Assembly: GCF_000208865.1 (NCBI RefSeq)
Contig: NC_018395.1
Coordinates: 2,759,920 to 2,823,919, forward strand
Source of the DNA: Neospora caninum Liverpool
Taxonomy: Eukaryota > Apicomplexa > Conoidasida > Eucoccidiorida > Sarcocystidae
Direction: 5' to 3'
Length of the DNA: 64,000 bases
Shown here: positions 23,518 to 35,500 of the stretch, piece after piece
How the letters are laid out: each line of letters starts with the position of its first letter
Position numbering within the stretch: the stretch's first letter is position 1
Translations under genes and position numbers: made by a program
Notes under the pieces: model-generated
Databases searched by the model: none
Seen by the model: only the letters and a program-made list of their open reading frames with translations
Told to the model about the DNA's origin: nothing

Positions 23518-26181
23518 GGTTGCCTCCGTAGACTGCAGACGCAGGGCGAGGGGTAGTTGTGCCTGTCTGGGGCTGTGCCGCGTTTCGCAAGCTCTTTCTT
23601 CTTGGTCGCCCGCGAGCTTTTCTGTTTCGGTTTCCCAGGAGCACGGATTGGACAGGCTCAAGGAGTGCGCCTCCCAGAGCGCGCACAGGATCTGAGAGAG
23701 CCGAGGCGCGGAGGAAAGCGACGAGGACGACCCAGACCCACAGACGGAGAGTTTTGACAGAGGAGATTGGCGGCGCCCGGCTCGCAATCGTGGGCGCGTG
23801 TTCTTCCCCCCTTCCCTCCCCTTCTCAGAGGAGGAGAGACAGAAGGCGAGAGAACAGTCGACCAAACATTCACATGGATGAGCGAGAGAGGAGACGAGAA
23901 GAGACAGGGGACACCAAACTCAAGGATGTCGCGTGCGGCGGCGCAGCCAAGTTCACCGCGACAGAAACACACTGTTTTGTCCAAAGAGACTGCAAGGAAA
24001 CAGGCACCCACGACCACACACACACATCAACGAAGAGGAGAGAGGCATCTGCACGGTTTGGGCAGGAGAAGAGGGGCGCGTCTCTCCGGCCTCCACCTTA
24101 TACGTATCTCGACACGTGTTGCTAATCGCATTCTTTTCGTGTCGCGCTTTCTCCTGTACGCCATGTCGCTGCTCCGTTCCGTGAGCGTTGCCTCCCCCCT
24201 CCACCTCAGTCCTTATACCTGACTCGCTCTCTCCCCGTATCTCCGTCCTCCTGTCTCGACGCCCCTCACTCCTCGTGAACCGCTGTCTACTGTTTAGCTT
24301 CACATTCTTTTCCCGTGCTCGTGCTCTCCGCCGGCTCGCGCGTGTTGTTCGGGCCGCCTCAATCGCCCTGTGGCCAGGCTCGTCCCCCGCGGCTTCACTG
24401 CCTTTTCAAGGGGACCAACCGAGTTCCCGTCCAATCCTCCCGCGGTGCTCGTTTCTTTGTCTCTTCTTGGCTTTAGCACTGTTGGACGCCTGGAGCTAGC
24501 TGTGAGAGGCGCAAAAACGCTCAAGAAGCTTTGGAAACACCGCAGCCCGGTCAACGGTTATATCAGCGGGCTGTCGGTTGCCGCAGAAACATGGCAGTGG
24601 AAAGAAAGGAGTGGGAACGAAACCGGCGCAGGAGGACTGAAAGGTTGACTGAGAAACAAAATAACGGATCGAGGCGTCGGGGTTCTGCATAAAAGGAGGG
24701 CGAACTCTCGCGTGGACAGCAGCGGCACGGCCCAGAAGCCACCCGAGCAGTGTTTTCCGTTCTGTGGAGACTTTCGCCTTCACATCAAATTATACATCAC
24801 TTCCATTGGCCGTTGTTCTCCCCAGAGGAAAGCGCAATGGAGCGCTGGCGGGAAAGAAATTGCACAGAGCCGGGAAATCGGTGACTTCGCCGGTCTCAAC
24901 AAGACGAAATGATTGTGACGAAAAGACAGCGACGAAAAGGGGGAATGTGTAGGAAAACAGTAGAAGAAAAGAAAGCGTTGCTGAAGAACTGGGTCCAACT
25001 GAGCGCGTTTCTTTGTTTCAGTAGAGAGGGAGTGGAAATCGAGCACAGACAGAGTAGCGGGGGTGTCTTTTCATGTGCGAACACGGGCGATTATTTCCGT
25101 ACATGAGCGGTGAGCGCATGCACGCAGTAGTTTGAATCGCTAGTAGAAAAACCAGGAAAGAGAAATCAGACGTTGATAAGCATGAGAAAATGCACTACGC
25201 GTGCATACTTTTCACACACACCCTCGAGGAAGCTGCTTTTGATCGACTCTTCACCGTAATGCGTTTCACACTTGCTAGCTGCTGCGCAGCGCAGCATGTG
25301 ACCAAAATGTGTTCTGGGGGTCCAGGCTGTCCGTGATCATGGGAAAATGTCTCGTCCGGTGATCCAACTTCACATGAGCACGAACGCCAAGCGAAAGCAT
25401 CCGCAGCGACCGCAACACTGACATGTTCCTCTGTTCTCGCTGCGTGGCCAGAAACTCTGTGCCGGGAGTTGCTGCGTGTGTGAAGGAAGCCGCAGGTTGA
25501 CGGATGCTGACTGTTCCAAAGTGGGTTTAGTTGGGGCAAGACTGCCACTGAATGTGGCAGTAGTCCTTCTAACCTTTTCGGCAGTGCGTGAAATGCTTTC
25601 GGTCGAGAATGCGAGAGACTTAGAACCTCCGAGGAGGTGCGGCACTGAGGTAAAATACCATCGGCGATGCTGGGAAGAAAAGCCTGCCTAACTGCCTAAG
25701 GTTTTTTTGCATCGGGTGCTCAAGCCTATTGTTCCGATTTTGTGTTTCTGTATCAAACTCTGGAATCGCGGGTGCTTTCCACCTCAGTGTGATCACGGGA
25801 ATCAGAGGAGGGGACGTCGGATGTTCTGGTTTCCGTTTAGCAAGCGGCGAAGTCGTTGCTGTAGCCAGTCGGTTTGTTAGGAAGTCACGGCCGTTGCTCG
25901 TACCGGAACGTTTGGTTTTTTGGGGCACGGCGCATGGTAAACGGCACCGTTTGTGGCATGACGCGTCTCAGTGGGACGCGTCCGATTCCACGTAACAGGG
26001 CACGTGCAAGCGCGATCCCAAACATTTAAGCAGGAAATTGAGATGTTGCCTCAGCATTCAACAAAACTAGAAACTCTCTGATTTGCAAGAGCATTTATCG
26101 ACAGCACCACCACAGTTGACTTCTTCGGTACACTGCGGTAGGACTGACACATTTCCGCTTTCTGACCTAAGCATGGCACAA
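23518..26181. other. Upstream region of the large - strand gene; no gene seen
   Basis: About 2.7 kb. The part next to 23517 is presumably leader and promoter of the - strand gene; the - frame stays open to 23865 and could include an upstream coding exon. From about 24500 the base composition shifts toward A+T. No domain-bearing ORF or consistent splice chain was found. Confidence 0.45.
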
Positions 26182-27922
26182 TCACCCATACTTTATCGAG
26201 CAGGCAGGATACAGAGGATTGAAAAGCGTTTTGAGGATTTCGCCCCGACAGGAGCATTGGCACGCGCCTTCTATGTTGCACATTAGCAACGATACAACTT
26301 ACTGCGGACCACTGCTCCATAGGGATGGAGACACGTCACATTTATTAAGCGTCGAATCTTCGATTATCTTTATGAAGAAAACAGAGGGCTGTCGGCACCA
26401 TAATCGGCAGGTTTCCCCATCGTGCACTCACCGCAGCACAGCAGACGCATTATCGCGCCACGAACAGCAACATCGTTTACATCCGTGTCATCGGCACCAA
26501 GGAAAACGGGGTTGTCGTTGCACTCGTCGAGCTCATCAGGGTCATACTTGCCATTGTAAATCGCGTAAGCAATATTTCCTAGGCGGATTGCATCCTGCTG
26601 GACACCACCGAATCCGGTGGCATTCGACAGCACGTAAACAGGTCGGAAGCAGCTATCGCCGAAGGACGTGAGCGCAATGTCCCCCGTTTCAGCTAAGACC
26701 ACCACGCTGTCCGGGTGGAGATTGCCATGGCAAAGTTTGCTGCGATGAAGGTCTCCGAGGATCTGGATGAGTCGACGAATGAGAAAGAATTTCGCCTCCT
26801 TCTCCAGCTTAGCTCCAGACCAGAGGAGAGCATCCAGAGTTTGCGCCACGCGGGGGTACAGCAGCACCGCGCTCAGGAATGCAGTATCTGACCACTTCCC
26901 ATCCGCTCGAATCACTGGGGAATTGTTTCCAAGACTGCCGCCAGCTACTGGAATGAGAAACCCCCGATCCAGAACAGTTTCGGCCGAGCCGAATCGCTCC
27001 GAGAGAACAGCCCCAACGTTCCTCTCCTTGAAGATCCTCCACACAGCTGTGGCCGCTCTGACTACGCTTGTGTCTCCCACTGAAAACAGCTTGGCCGTGT
27101 AATTTCCTCCCGACTTTTTTTCCGTTACATCGAACAGGACAGCGCCCTCGGTCACAGCAACGTTGCGGCCTCGGTCCAACTGCATTCTGCCTTCGTTCAA
27201 CTGCAAAACACTCCCCAAAGGGAGGGCATCCGTCAAAGCATTCATCAAATGCATCTCGTCTTCTGCAAGATGGCTGTAACCTGCAATTTGCCTCGCATGT
27301 TGCTTGACGAATGCACGGCCGCGTTCTTCGATGTCGCGCCACGTGACTTCCTGAGCGCAGCCCGCACACAGAGGCAAACGCAGCACATGCAAGGGTATTT
27401 TCTCCTCTACACTTTCAACTCCGCCCCTTGCTTTAGAGGAGTGCTTCTTCCATGTAACAAGCTCCAATACGGCAAAGAGGTTCAGTTATAGCCGAGGTCC
27501 CATACTAGACAAGCGGTTACTGGCCCCGCCCCGCGCGTGCCACTCTGCTCCGGTCCCTACCACACCCGTGTATCGCCGGACAGATCGAGTGCAGAACACG
27601 TCTGACACGGAAACACGACCGTTTCTTCTTGCCACCATGTGTCCTAGTCTGTCAGGAAACGCAGGCGCAATATTCGCGGCTTTTTCCCTGAAAGGCACGT
27701 TCTCCGGTGTGTCCTTTCTTGGGTCGGGCGGCGGCCGGAGCCCTGAGTCGACGGGGCGGGTAGGGCTCCTCCTTTTCCTCCAGGTCGAGCAAGAATCCGT
27801 CTCCATAACACCAGCAAGGAAAAGGTTTGAAACGCCTTTCGGTGAACAATCGCTCCTCTTACTGCGGAAACGGCGAGGCTGAGGCAGCCTGCCAGGAAGA
27901 GAGACGCCGCCGCGAACCTCAT
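26182..27922 (-). CDS. Secreted ROPK-like pseudokinase, 3 exons
   Basis: Exon 1 (27922-27863) encodes a hydrophobic signal peptide (MRFAAASLFLAGCLSLAVSA) ending at a GTAAGA donor. Exon 2 runs to 26432 (donor CG|GTGAGT), starting at 27461 or 27350; both acceptors are in phase. Exon 3 is 26270-26182. The product is 392 or 355 residues. The kinase fold is visible: beta-3 lysine (YTAKLF), a helical lobe, a catalytic-loop equivalent HGNLHPDS (about 26707-26735) and an SFG in place of DFG (about 26655). Against the usual HRDxxxxN and DFG, the catalytic Asp is Asn, the loop Asn is Ser and the metal-binding Asp is Ser, so it should not phosphorylate. Secreted pseudokinases of this family (ROP5, BPK1) act as binding platforms in host cells or the cyst wall. 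No arginine-rich amphipathic helix follows the signal peptide. The exact member is not assigned. Confidence 0.65.
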
Positions 27923-28643
27923 GGTGCACGTTCCCAGTCCCAGGCGACTCTGGGGTAGGAGACGACCAAGCGGTCGACGAGTGAAAGGCATGGTTTCTTT
28001 TCTGTGCGTTCTTTTCTCCCAGATGGCGGAAGCTGGCAAGAAGAGAGGAATTTCGTCAAGAATACAAACTACGTGGAAGCACACGCGCTGGCAATTTGCC
28101 ATGTTGTCGTACGATTGAACTGCGAATCGGCCCAGCCCTTTGCGAGCGCGGCGCATGCCGACACGGCGCAGCACATCCGGTACACTTCACCCTGGAGGCG
28201 CACGCCGATGAGTCGGTCCCCGGATCGCCGGGGCTGGGCTCGAAACTGAGAGATAGTGTCTCTTTCCTTGAGACACGCCATTTGGTGTCCCTGAGTGTAT
28301 AATAGGGTCTCGACAGGAATTGTGCGGAGTGTGTACACGGTATAATGTCGCACGTGTGCGCGTTAGTGAACCACCGGTCAGAGAAGAACCCGTCGGGCCT
28401 CTCCCTGGTTGAGAGGGACGGGCAGCTTGCTTTTTAAGTTACTGCCATGTCCAAAATGCCTTCTGAGTGCCTGCGCCACACACGGCAAGAGGAGTGAGAC
28501 GCCGCACTCATGTATGCTGAGAAACGCGGCTTCGCCAACCCGAAACCTTGCTTGAGTCCGTCTTTCTTGCATGATCTCGAGTTAAAAGCCCATTTTCGCC
28601 ACACTGACTCTCCACGAGCGCCTACACGTGCAGCCTTGGCGGC
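27923..28643. promoter_or_regulatory. Putative promoter region of the pseudokinase gene
   Basis: About 720 bases separate the pseudokinase start from the 102-bp repeats. No other gene is visible, so this should hold its promoter and 5' UTR. A GCATGC core occurs near 28153. No TATA-like element is claimed. Confidence 0.35.
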
Positions 28644-29042
28644 GAGAAAAACGCGACCGCTTGAAGTGGGAACGTTTGCACTTTCTGGATTTTGCGTTAG
28701 ACACAACACTGGGCGTGGGCTAGGTGTGCGGCCCATTCTTCCCCCGAGAAAAACGCGACCGCTTGAAGTGGGAACGTTTGCACTTTCTGGATTTTGCGTT
28801 AGACATAACACTGGGCGTGGGCTAGGTGTGCGGCCCATTCTTCCCCCGAGAAAAACGCGACCGCTTGAAGTGGGAACGTTTGCACTTTCTGGATTTTGCG
28901 TTAGACACAACACTGGGCGTGGGCTAGGTGTGCGGCCCATTCTTCCCCCGAGAAAAACGCGACCGCTTGAAGTGGGAACGTTTGCACTTTCTGGATTTTG
29001 CGTTAGACACAACACTGGGCGTGGGCTAGGTGTGCGGCCCAT
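28434..29042 (-). CDS. Possible 202-aa repeat protein read through the 102-bp array (doubtful)
   Basis: An ATG at 29042 opens a frame with four 34-residue repeats beginning MGRTPSPRPVLCL, followed by a 66-residue basic tail. The + strand also gives an open 187-residue frame over the same DNA. The length may be a by-product of the unit being divisible by three. There is no signal peptide, domain or clear splice site, so I give it low weight. Confidence 0.15.
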   Translation of the reverse strand: MGRTPSPRPVLCLTQNPESANVPTSSGRVFLGGRMGRTPSPRPVLCLTQNPESANVPTSSGRVFLGGRMGRTPSPRPVLCLTQNPESANVPTSSGRVFLGGRMGRTPSPRPVLCLTQNPESANVPTSSGRVFLAAKAARVGARGESVWRKWAFNSRSCKKDGLKQGFGLAKPRFSAYMSAASHSSCRVWRRHSEGILDMAVT

Positions 29043-29051
29043 TCTTCCCCT
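28644..29051. repeat. Tandem repeat, 4 copies of a 102-bp unit
   Basis: Units start at 28644, 28746, 28848 and 28950, each beginning GAGAAAAACGCGACCG and ending in CCCATTCTTCCCC. They look identical apart from one C-to-T change in copy 2 (AGACATAACA for AGACACAACA). Because 102 is 34 codons, frames stay open through all copies on both strands. The near-perfect identity implies recent expansion or ongoing homogenisation. The array is upstream of the pseudokinase gene on the opposite side from any other gene. Confidence 0.95.
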
Positions 29052-32000
29052 CTTCCTGTATTTTCCGCGCTAGCCCTCATACACAAACAACGAAGTTCAG
29101 GGTCAGTGTGGAGGGCTTGTATTGCTGGAAGGAGAGCCGCACGTGTATGTATTCTTCCACGGATACTTGACGTTCCGATCGCATCGCGACCACGGCCGAT
29201 AGAGTGCTGCTACGAAACAGTTGTACAGACATGTCATCTCTCTGCAAGTAGGCACCCGGCACCGTACGGGAACTTAAGGACGTCGTCGCAGAGAAGCGAG
29301 CACAAGCATTCGCTCCCCCCCAAACTTCAGACGTGAGGCTCCTGTTCCGTTTTCTCGCATTCAGATGAAAGAATTAGACCTGTCTTGCAGCTAGCAGAAA
29401 GCACGAGTGAATCGTCACTTGTGGATAAGTACATGGTTGAGCGAGACAGTTAGACACCGACTTGTAACAGCAGATTGACGCGCTGGGTAAGCCCACGTGT
29501 GTTGTTCCTATACATCTGATAGACGACGACCTCAATGACTCGGAGATACGAACGGTAAGTTGTGGTTCAAAATTAGAGAGCGTCCGAGACGGAAAATTCA
29601 AGTAGTCTCGAATAAATACAAGAGCGCGAGAGATAGTATGAATACAGAAGCGCGTGTGCACTCCCGCCACGTCGATTTCCTATCCCGCTGTTTATTTCTG
29701 AACCCCCGCGGATTGCGATTCGAATGACGGGGGCTGCACGAACTCTCCAAGATTGCTGTTTGTGACACGGAAGCCGGGAAAGGAATCCGCCACAACGATC
29801 CACAGAGGTAACAGAAAGTAACAACGGGAAAAAGGAAGGCATTTCTTCTTCTTGGAAAGAAAGACAGTGATGGGGTCGGGAGACCGGACGACAGACTCTG
29901 GAGAGAAGGCGACCGAGAAAAGGGGGGGGGCGATTTTTGGTCCTATCACCGTTGCCCTGGAGATTTTTCCACTTGCAGGTTCCTGTGCTTCTATCGTACT
30001 GTTCTGCATCATCTACTACCAGCTCTTGTTCCATTTTACTGTTCACTCCGTAGAGCGGCAACTCCCACCTCCCTGCATCCTAGTAAGTCAATGTGCACAA
30101 GGCGAGGATGTGTCCGCAGCCAGTTTCTGCGAGGCGGGATCTATCGAAAGAATGAGGCCGTCTTTTCCACCCTGCTCCATCTGAACCGGAAGGTGGAACT
30201 ACCGGAGACGACAAAGGTGACGCTTTCGAGCCGCGCATGCGTCACGTCGCCGGAGTTACGTGTCGCCAGCGTCCACTCACGCACTGGCAGGGGCCTCGCA
30301 GCTCTGTTGAAAGCCTTGGCCCATCTCCCCTTCACGCTTTCTTCCCCTTTTCGCCATTCGTATCGTCTTTGGTCGTTCCCCCTCCACTGCAGCTTCTCCT
30401 GGCCGCAAGGCTGAACGGTGAGTAGGAAGCTCGCCAGCTAGGGGGAACACCTAAAGAGACAGGGTTCCGTCGGTCGCCTGATTCTTCGCTTGCGACCTCC
30501 ACTGCCTCTTTCTGGTAGTGAGGGAGCATCCGGACGGTTAGGAAGGCAGATGGTAACGCGCAGAAGAACGGGAGAAGAAAGGTGCCGAGCGCAGGAGCGG
30601 GGACCGAGGCGTATGCTTCGGTGGAACGTCGCGAGAAGGCAGACGCTAGGCAGAGCAGTTGATCGTGTGCGCTGAAGAGTCTTAGCAGACGGCTGCCGGC
30701 TCAGCAGGCGGGAAAGAGGCCTTTCGTGAGTCTTCCTCCTCGGTATGTGCTCAACTCAAGCAAGAGACGCACGCGGATCCAGGAAGGACATGAGTGAACC
30801 TCATCGTGGAGAGCGGAGTGACAAGAGACACCGGAGCCGAGCTACGGTCCGCGTTTGCCCATTTCACGATTTCGAGCATTTCCGGCAGGCCTGAAAACTG
30901 ACTCGAAGTCTGGCACTCAGAAACGGATGCCATCAAGCGCCTCTTGCAGCTGAAACGTCGGACCTCCCCCGAAATCGGCTTATATACGAAGACAGCCGAA
31001 CCCGCCGTGCCAGCCAATGATATGAGCGATGCAAGATCCACATGTGACTCGCTGCAGTCTCACACTCGCAGCTACCCGTTCTTCTCGAGTGTGACAGATG
31101 TTGACGTGTCGAAAGTTGCCAGTTTATGTGGAATTTTGAGCGGAAACGAGAGGTGAATTTGGACAAAGCAGAGTCGAGTATCCCCTTCCCGGCGGAGAGG
31201 GGAGAGTCGGTGGAGGTTCTAGGGGGCTGCGGATCAACCAAGAGCTCCTCTTTGATCGAGGAACATGGCCGAGAATCGAGCGGAATGAAATAACACGAGC
31301 TCAGCCGAGCCGAAACCTTCGTTCCTTCTTCCACTTTTGTTCTCGGGATATTGCGCCCGCTTCCTCTCATCAGGAGCTTGGCCCAGGTGCGCTCGCTGTG
31401 CGGTGCGCCGTTTTCCGTGGGTGTCTTCGCGTTTTTTCCAGTCGACCTCCATCGAACAGGAGGCGATTTACACTTTCTCTTTTTTTGCTTCGCAACTCGT
31501 GGTGTTTCCTCCCCTGGTAGTCAAGTTCTTAGCTCTGTCGGTTGACCACCGCGCAGCAAACAGTGCGTGCGTGTCTTGCAAGAGTTGCCTGGCCGTTCAG
31601 ACCAGCAACCAGCTGGCCTGCCTTCACCACGTCCCTGCCTTTTCGCTCTGTACACGCCAACGTTCTCTCTCTTCAGTGCCGCTTTTCGCGCTGTCCCCTC
31701 CGTGACTCTCTGTGACGGCTTCCTGTTTTCATTAGACCGCGGACCGTCTCGAGTTCTCGCGCAGCGGTTGAGGCGGCGACCCGAGCAGGATGGAGAGGGA
31801 GCGGACTGTTTTGCTCGACGAAACACGAAATTCTAAAGCGGGGCCGAACTCTGATTACAAGTACTCGTGTGTTTGCGCATGAACAGTCCTAGCGTTGTCC
31901 ATCGGAAACGATTGTTTTTCAGGCGGGGACACCCGCGAAGAACCTAGTCGTGGCTACTCGTCGGGAGCTCTGCAAGCCCCACCCATGGCCGCGTTCTCTT

Positions 32001-32581
32001 TCTCCTCCACGCGTCTGCATCTATACATACGTTCGTCTGTACCTGGCTGAGTTGAGTTACATCTTGGGCAAGAACAGGGATGTCTCTGCCGTTCTTCTCA
32101 CACCGTCCCCCGTTCTTCTCCGGTCGGTACGCGCGCCTGCAACTGCTGCTTATTGTTCCTATCTTGTGTCGTTTCTCCCTTTCTCATCAGCCATTCCTCC
32201 ACGTCTGCGTGCTCGATGCCACTGCCTTCCACGGGTTGACCGGGATGGGACCCGATTCGTCTTGCCTCCGTCCCTTCCCTTCTCCCTTCTGTCGGCCCTC
32301 TGCGAACTCTGTCGCCGTGCACACATGCGCACTCGAAAAAACGTAGCGCGACAGTGTCCCGAGTGTACTTCCTCCGCACTCTCTTCGTTTTCCCCCCTGT
32401 CCCTCTTCCTCGGGACATGGTCGCTGCCTCTGTTCTTTGCGCTCCCACCACGCCAGCTTCACCGCGCCGAGTGTGCTTCTTTCCCCTTTCGTCTTCCTCG
32501 GCCCCGCGGCCCTTCATTTCGGCCCTTGTCAGTTTCCCCTGCGTCTTTCGGATTTTCTAGTACGTCGTTTCCTTCGGCGCC
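29052..32581. other. Intergenic region before the coiled-coil gene
   Basis: About 3.5 kb. ORFs here (for example 30751-31041 on -, which begins at GTG) have no domain support. The last 600 bases are pyrimidine-rich and probably form the promoter and leader of the + strand gene starting at 32582. Confidence 0.45.
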
Positions 32582-35500
32582 ATGGACGACCAGCTTTCGC
32601 GCGCCTCAAATCCCACAGACTCCGCCGCTCCCACAGAGGGAGACGGCAGGAGTCCTCGACAGCCTCTCACCGCCAGCAGCCTTTCCACGCGTTTCGACGG
32701 TAGGACGCCAGCTGAGGCAAAAACCCAGGCAGTCCAATGACTCGACTGTGGGCGTGATGGTTTCGTGCATGCGTCTCTGCTTTAGCTAAAACCGCCGAGG
32801 CGTTCCTGCCGGTGCAAACGACGTCTTCGCGCTCAGACAGAACTCGACCCCGCCCTCGCTTGAATCTCAATGTGTCGAGCACTGCGCAAATGTTCAACTC
32901 TTACACTCGACTAGCTGCCTCGCTGTCTCGGCGGATTCATGCTTTTTCCACTCTTCCACCCCAAGACACACGCTGCTTTTCGGCTGTTCCCCACGCACAT
33001 CCATCTACAGATGTGTATAGAAATATATGCATGCATATGTATACCGTACATACATACATATCTGCATGTGTAGATGCTTCTGACTTCATGTGTATCGGTT
33101 TCCGTGGCCGCCTGGCCGTGGTGCTTTCTCCTGGGGTTCTCTTCAGTTTCGGTTCTGCGCTGTTTTTCCCTTGCATGTGGTTCGTTGCTTCCTTGCCTCG
33201 ACTTCAACTATGTCACGCTCCACTGTCTGTGTCCCCTGCTTTGCCTCCGGCTCTCCAGGTGGCCCAACACCCAAGTTGACTGGTGAGTCTTCGAGAGGAA
33301 ATCGAGGGCGCCTGCCCTCGAAGAACACCAGAAGACTGGCTCGTCTGCCTTCTGCTTCAAGTTCTCTGTGTTTCGCTCTGCGTGCGTTCGGTGTGTCTCC
33401 GGCGCCAGGCAGCGCGTCTACGTCTACCTTGGCGGGTCTCTACGGCTACCGGAGTCCCTCTATCGTTTTTCCGATCCGTCACACTGCGTCTTTGTGGACT
33501 TTCCTCTTTTTTATGTCCCCATTCGTTCAGAAAAAGATGGAAAAACCATGCAGAGGTTGACCCTCGCTGAGGCAGCAGAGGAGATCAAGAGGCTTCGTCG
33601 CTTGGCCCGCCAAAACAAATCCGATTTGCAGAAGAAAGACGAGGAACAGACGGCGCTGCAGCACACCCTCTCGCAGCTTCAGTCGGAGATGCGAAATGCC
33701 CAACGAGCGGCCGAGAAGAAAATTCGTGAAAAGGAACGCGAAGCGGACGAACTGCGGAAACAACTCGATGTAAGACTGAAACTGTGGAGAACTGACTTCG
33801 CATCTACCCTGAGTTTCTTTCCCCTACTCGACTGAGCCTTCGGCCCCGCTTCCTCTCCCTCTGGCCACACTGGCGTCTGGTCCACCAAGCAAATCCGCGT
33901 CTAGATGCACCCGTAACTTCCACCCTGTGTGCCTGTGGCTGGTCGGTCTCTGAAAAGTTTCGCAGACGCGAAGGCCGTTCCGTCCCCATGCCTGTGGAGG
34001 TATGTGCCCGTCTCTCTGTCTCGTTCGTGTCTGTGGAGGTACAGTTGGACAATGTACCCTCCGTCAAGGCCTAGGGTCGTTCTCCTGGGGCTCCTGGCTA
34101 CAGCCGCCGGTCGACCTACCTCGCCGCTGTCTTTCTTGCTTTCTTGTCTATGGATACTCTAACACCTTCCGATCCAGGAAATAAAAAGATTTTTCTCCCA
34201 GTGTGTGAACCGTGATGCACCCACGACAAGCTCCGGTTGTGTGGGACTTCGCAGTCTTCCCTCAATGCCCCGACGCCTCCTAGGCTCGCCTTCCTCTCTG
34301 TACCCGCCGTCGCCGTCTCGTTTGCGTAGGGATCCCTTGGTCGAGAGCCGTATGCGTGGCTCTCGCTTCCGCTCCGTTGCGCTTCCGCTCCGTGGCGTAT
34401 CTTTCAACAGCCACTGTGTCGGTGGAGAGTTCCGGATCTCCGCGGGCGGGGGCGGGGGACAGATGGGACCAACCACGGAGCCGAACCGCGCGCCGTCCAC
34501 TACTGGGGCTTTGACTCTGCTTCTCTCGTGTGGCTGTGTACACTGTGCCGCGGCTCTGTTCCGTTTCTTCCCAGCAAGCTGCGGAGGATCTCCGGATTCT
34601 TCAGTCCTCCACCCTGCCCCTGAATGAAGCCCGGAAACTGACCTACAAAGCCCTGCGGAAGGGACGCGCGCTGGAGTGTCTCGGAGAGCTCTTTTGTCGA
34701 AATACCGTGACGAATCGCATGTTACGCCAAGGTAAAAAGCCGAGGAAACGAGGCCGCATGTCTCTGCGACAAAAACTTCAAAAGCACACGGCAGGGGGAG
34801 AACCACGCGAGGAAGCCCTTGGGGAGGCCGTGGGGTTTCGCCAACGAAAAATCGTCGTGCTGCACAGGACACACCCGGGAGGTCGATGGGCAGGGAAACG
34901 ACGTTTTCAGGGGTTCTCTCTGCGGCCAACGGTGCCTTTTTCAACCGCCCCCCGGCGCCTTTCGCTCCAGCGTCTCCGACAGACACACACACTTCTCCGC
35001 TCTGTCGCGATGGTGGCTTCTACCAGCCTCCGGCGTTCCACCTGGGAGTTTCCTCGCTCTTTGCTGTCCCTTTGATGTTCTAGGGTTCAATGCGATTGTC
35101 GAAAACGCATTTGGAGCGGCGCATTTGGCGTATCGAGCCGAGCACGGCGTCGGTCCCGGCGTCAGCCACGTAGTGGACTCGCAGTTGCGCCTTCTGCGGC
35201 AAGAGCAGCTTCTTCTTCTTGCTGAAAACGAGAGACTCAACACGCAGGTGAGGTCGCGCGAGGCGCGGGAGCGAGAAAAGAACGTGAATAGGGGGCGACG
35301 AGAAACCTTCAGAAAACGGAGACCCGACCGCGACTCCAACCCCACGCGTGGCGCGTGGAACGCAGCGCCACGTCCCGTGTCTTCGTTCTTCCGCGGTGCG
35401 GTTGCCTCGCACGTTTGCCCCTTAACGTTCTCCCTTTTGTCGTTCGTTTTTCTTTCTTCTTACGCTTCCTTCTTGGCATGCAAAAGCGCGGTCGAGAGAG

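Noticed and set aside
23518..23865. N-terminal extension of the large - strand protein to 23865
   Set aside because: The first codon is TTG and no ATG lies in that stretch, so it is treated as leader or possible upstream exon.
26245..26310. Alternative third exon of the pseudokinase from acceptor CCGCAG, reading HRRRVPMLLSGRNPQNAF
   Set aside because: In phase, but the acceptor lacks a good pyrimidine tract and adds extra residues; the ACATAG acceptor with a nearby CTAAT branch-like site is preferred. Not excluded.
27486..27929. 148-residue - strand ORF in the same frame as the kinase, read as evidence of a pseudogene with a TAA
   Set aside because: It starts with GTG, lacks a signal peptide, and is better explained as intron 1 between a signal-peptide exon and the kinase exon.
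28510..29073. 187-residue + strand repeat ORF over the 102-bp array
   Set aside because: The unit length is a multiple of three, which keeps frames open by chance; no domain or signal supports coding.
33368..33530. Extending coiled-coil exon 3 upstream (VYVYLGGSLRLP frame)
   Set aside because: No acceptor there matches the phase left by exon 2; the TTCAG acceptor at 33530 does.
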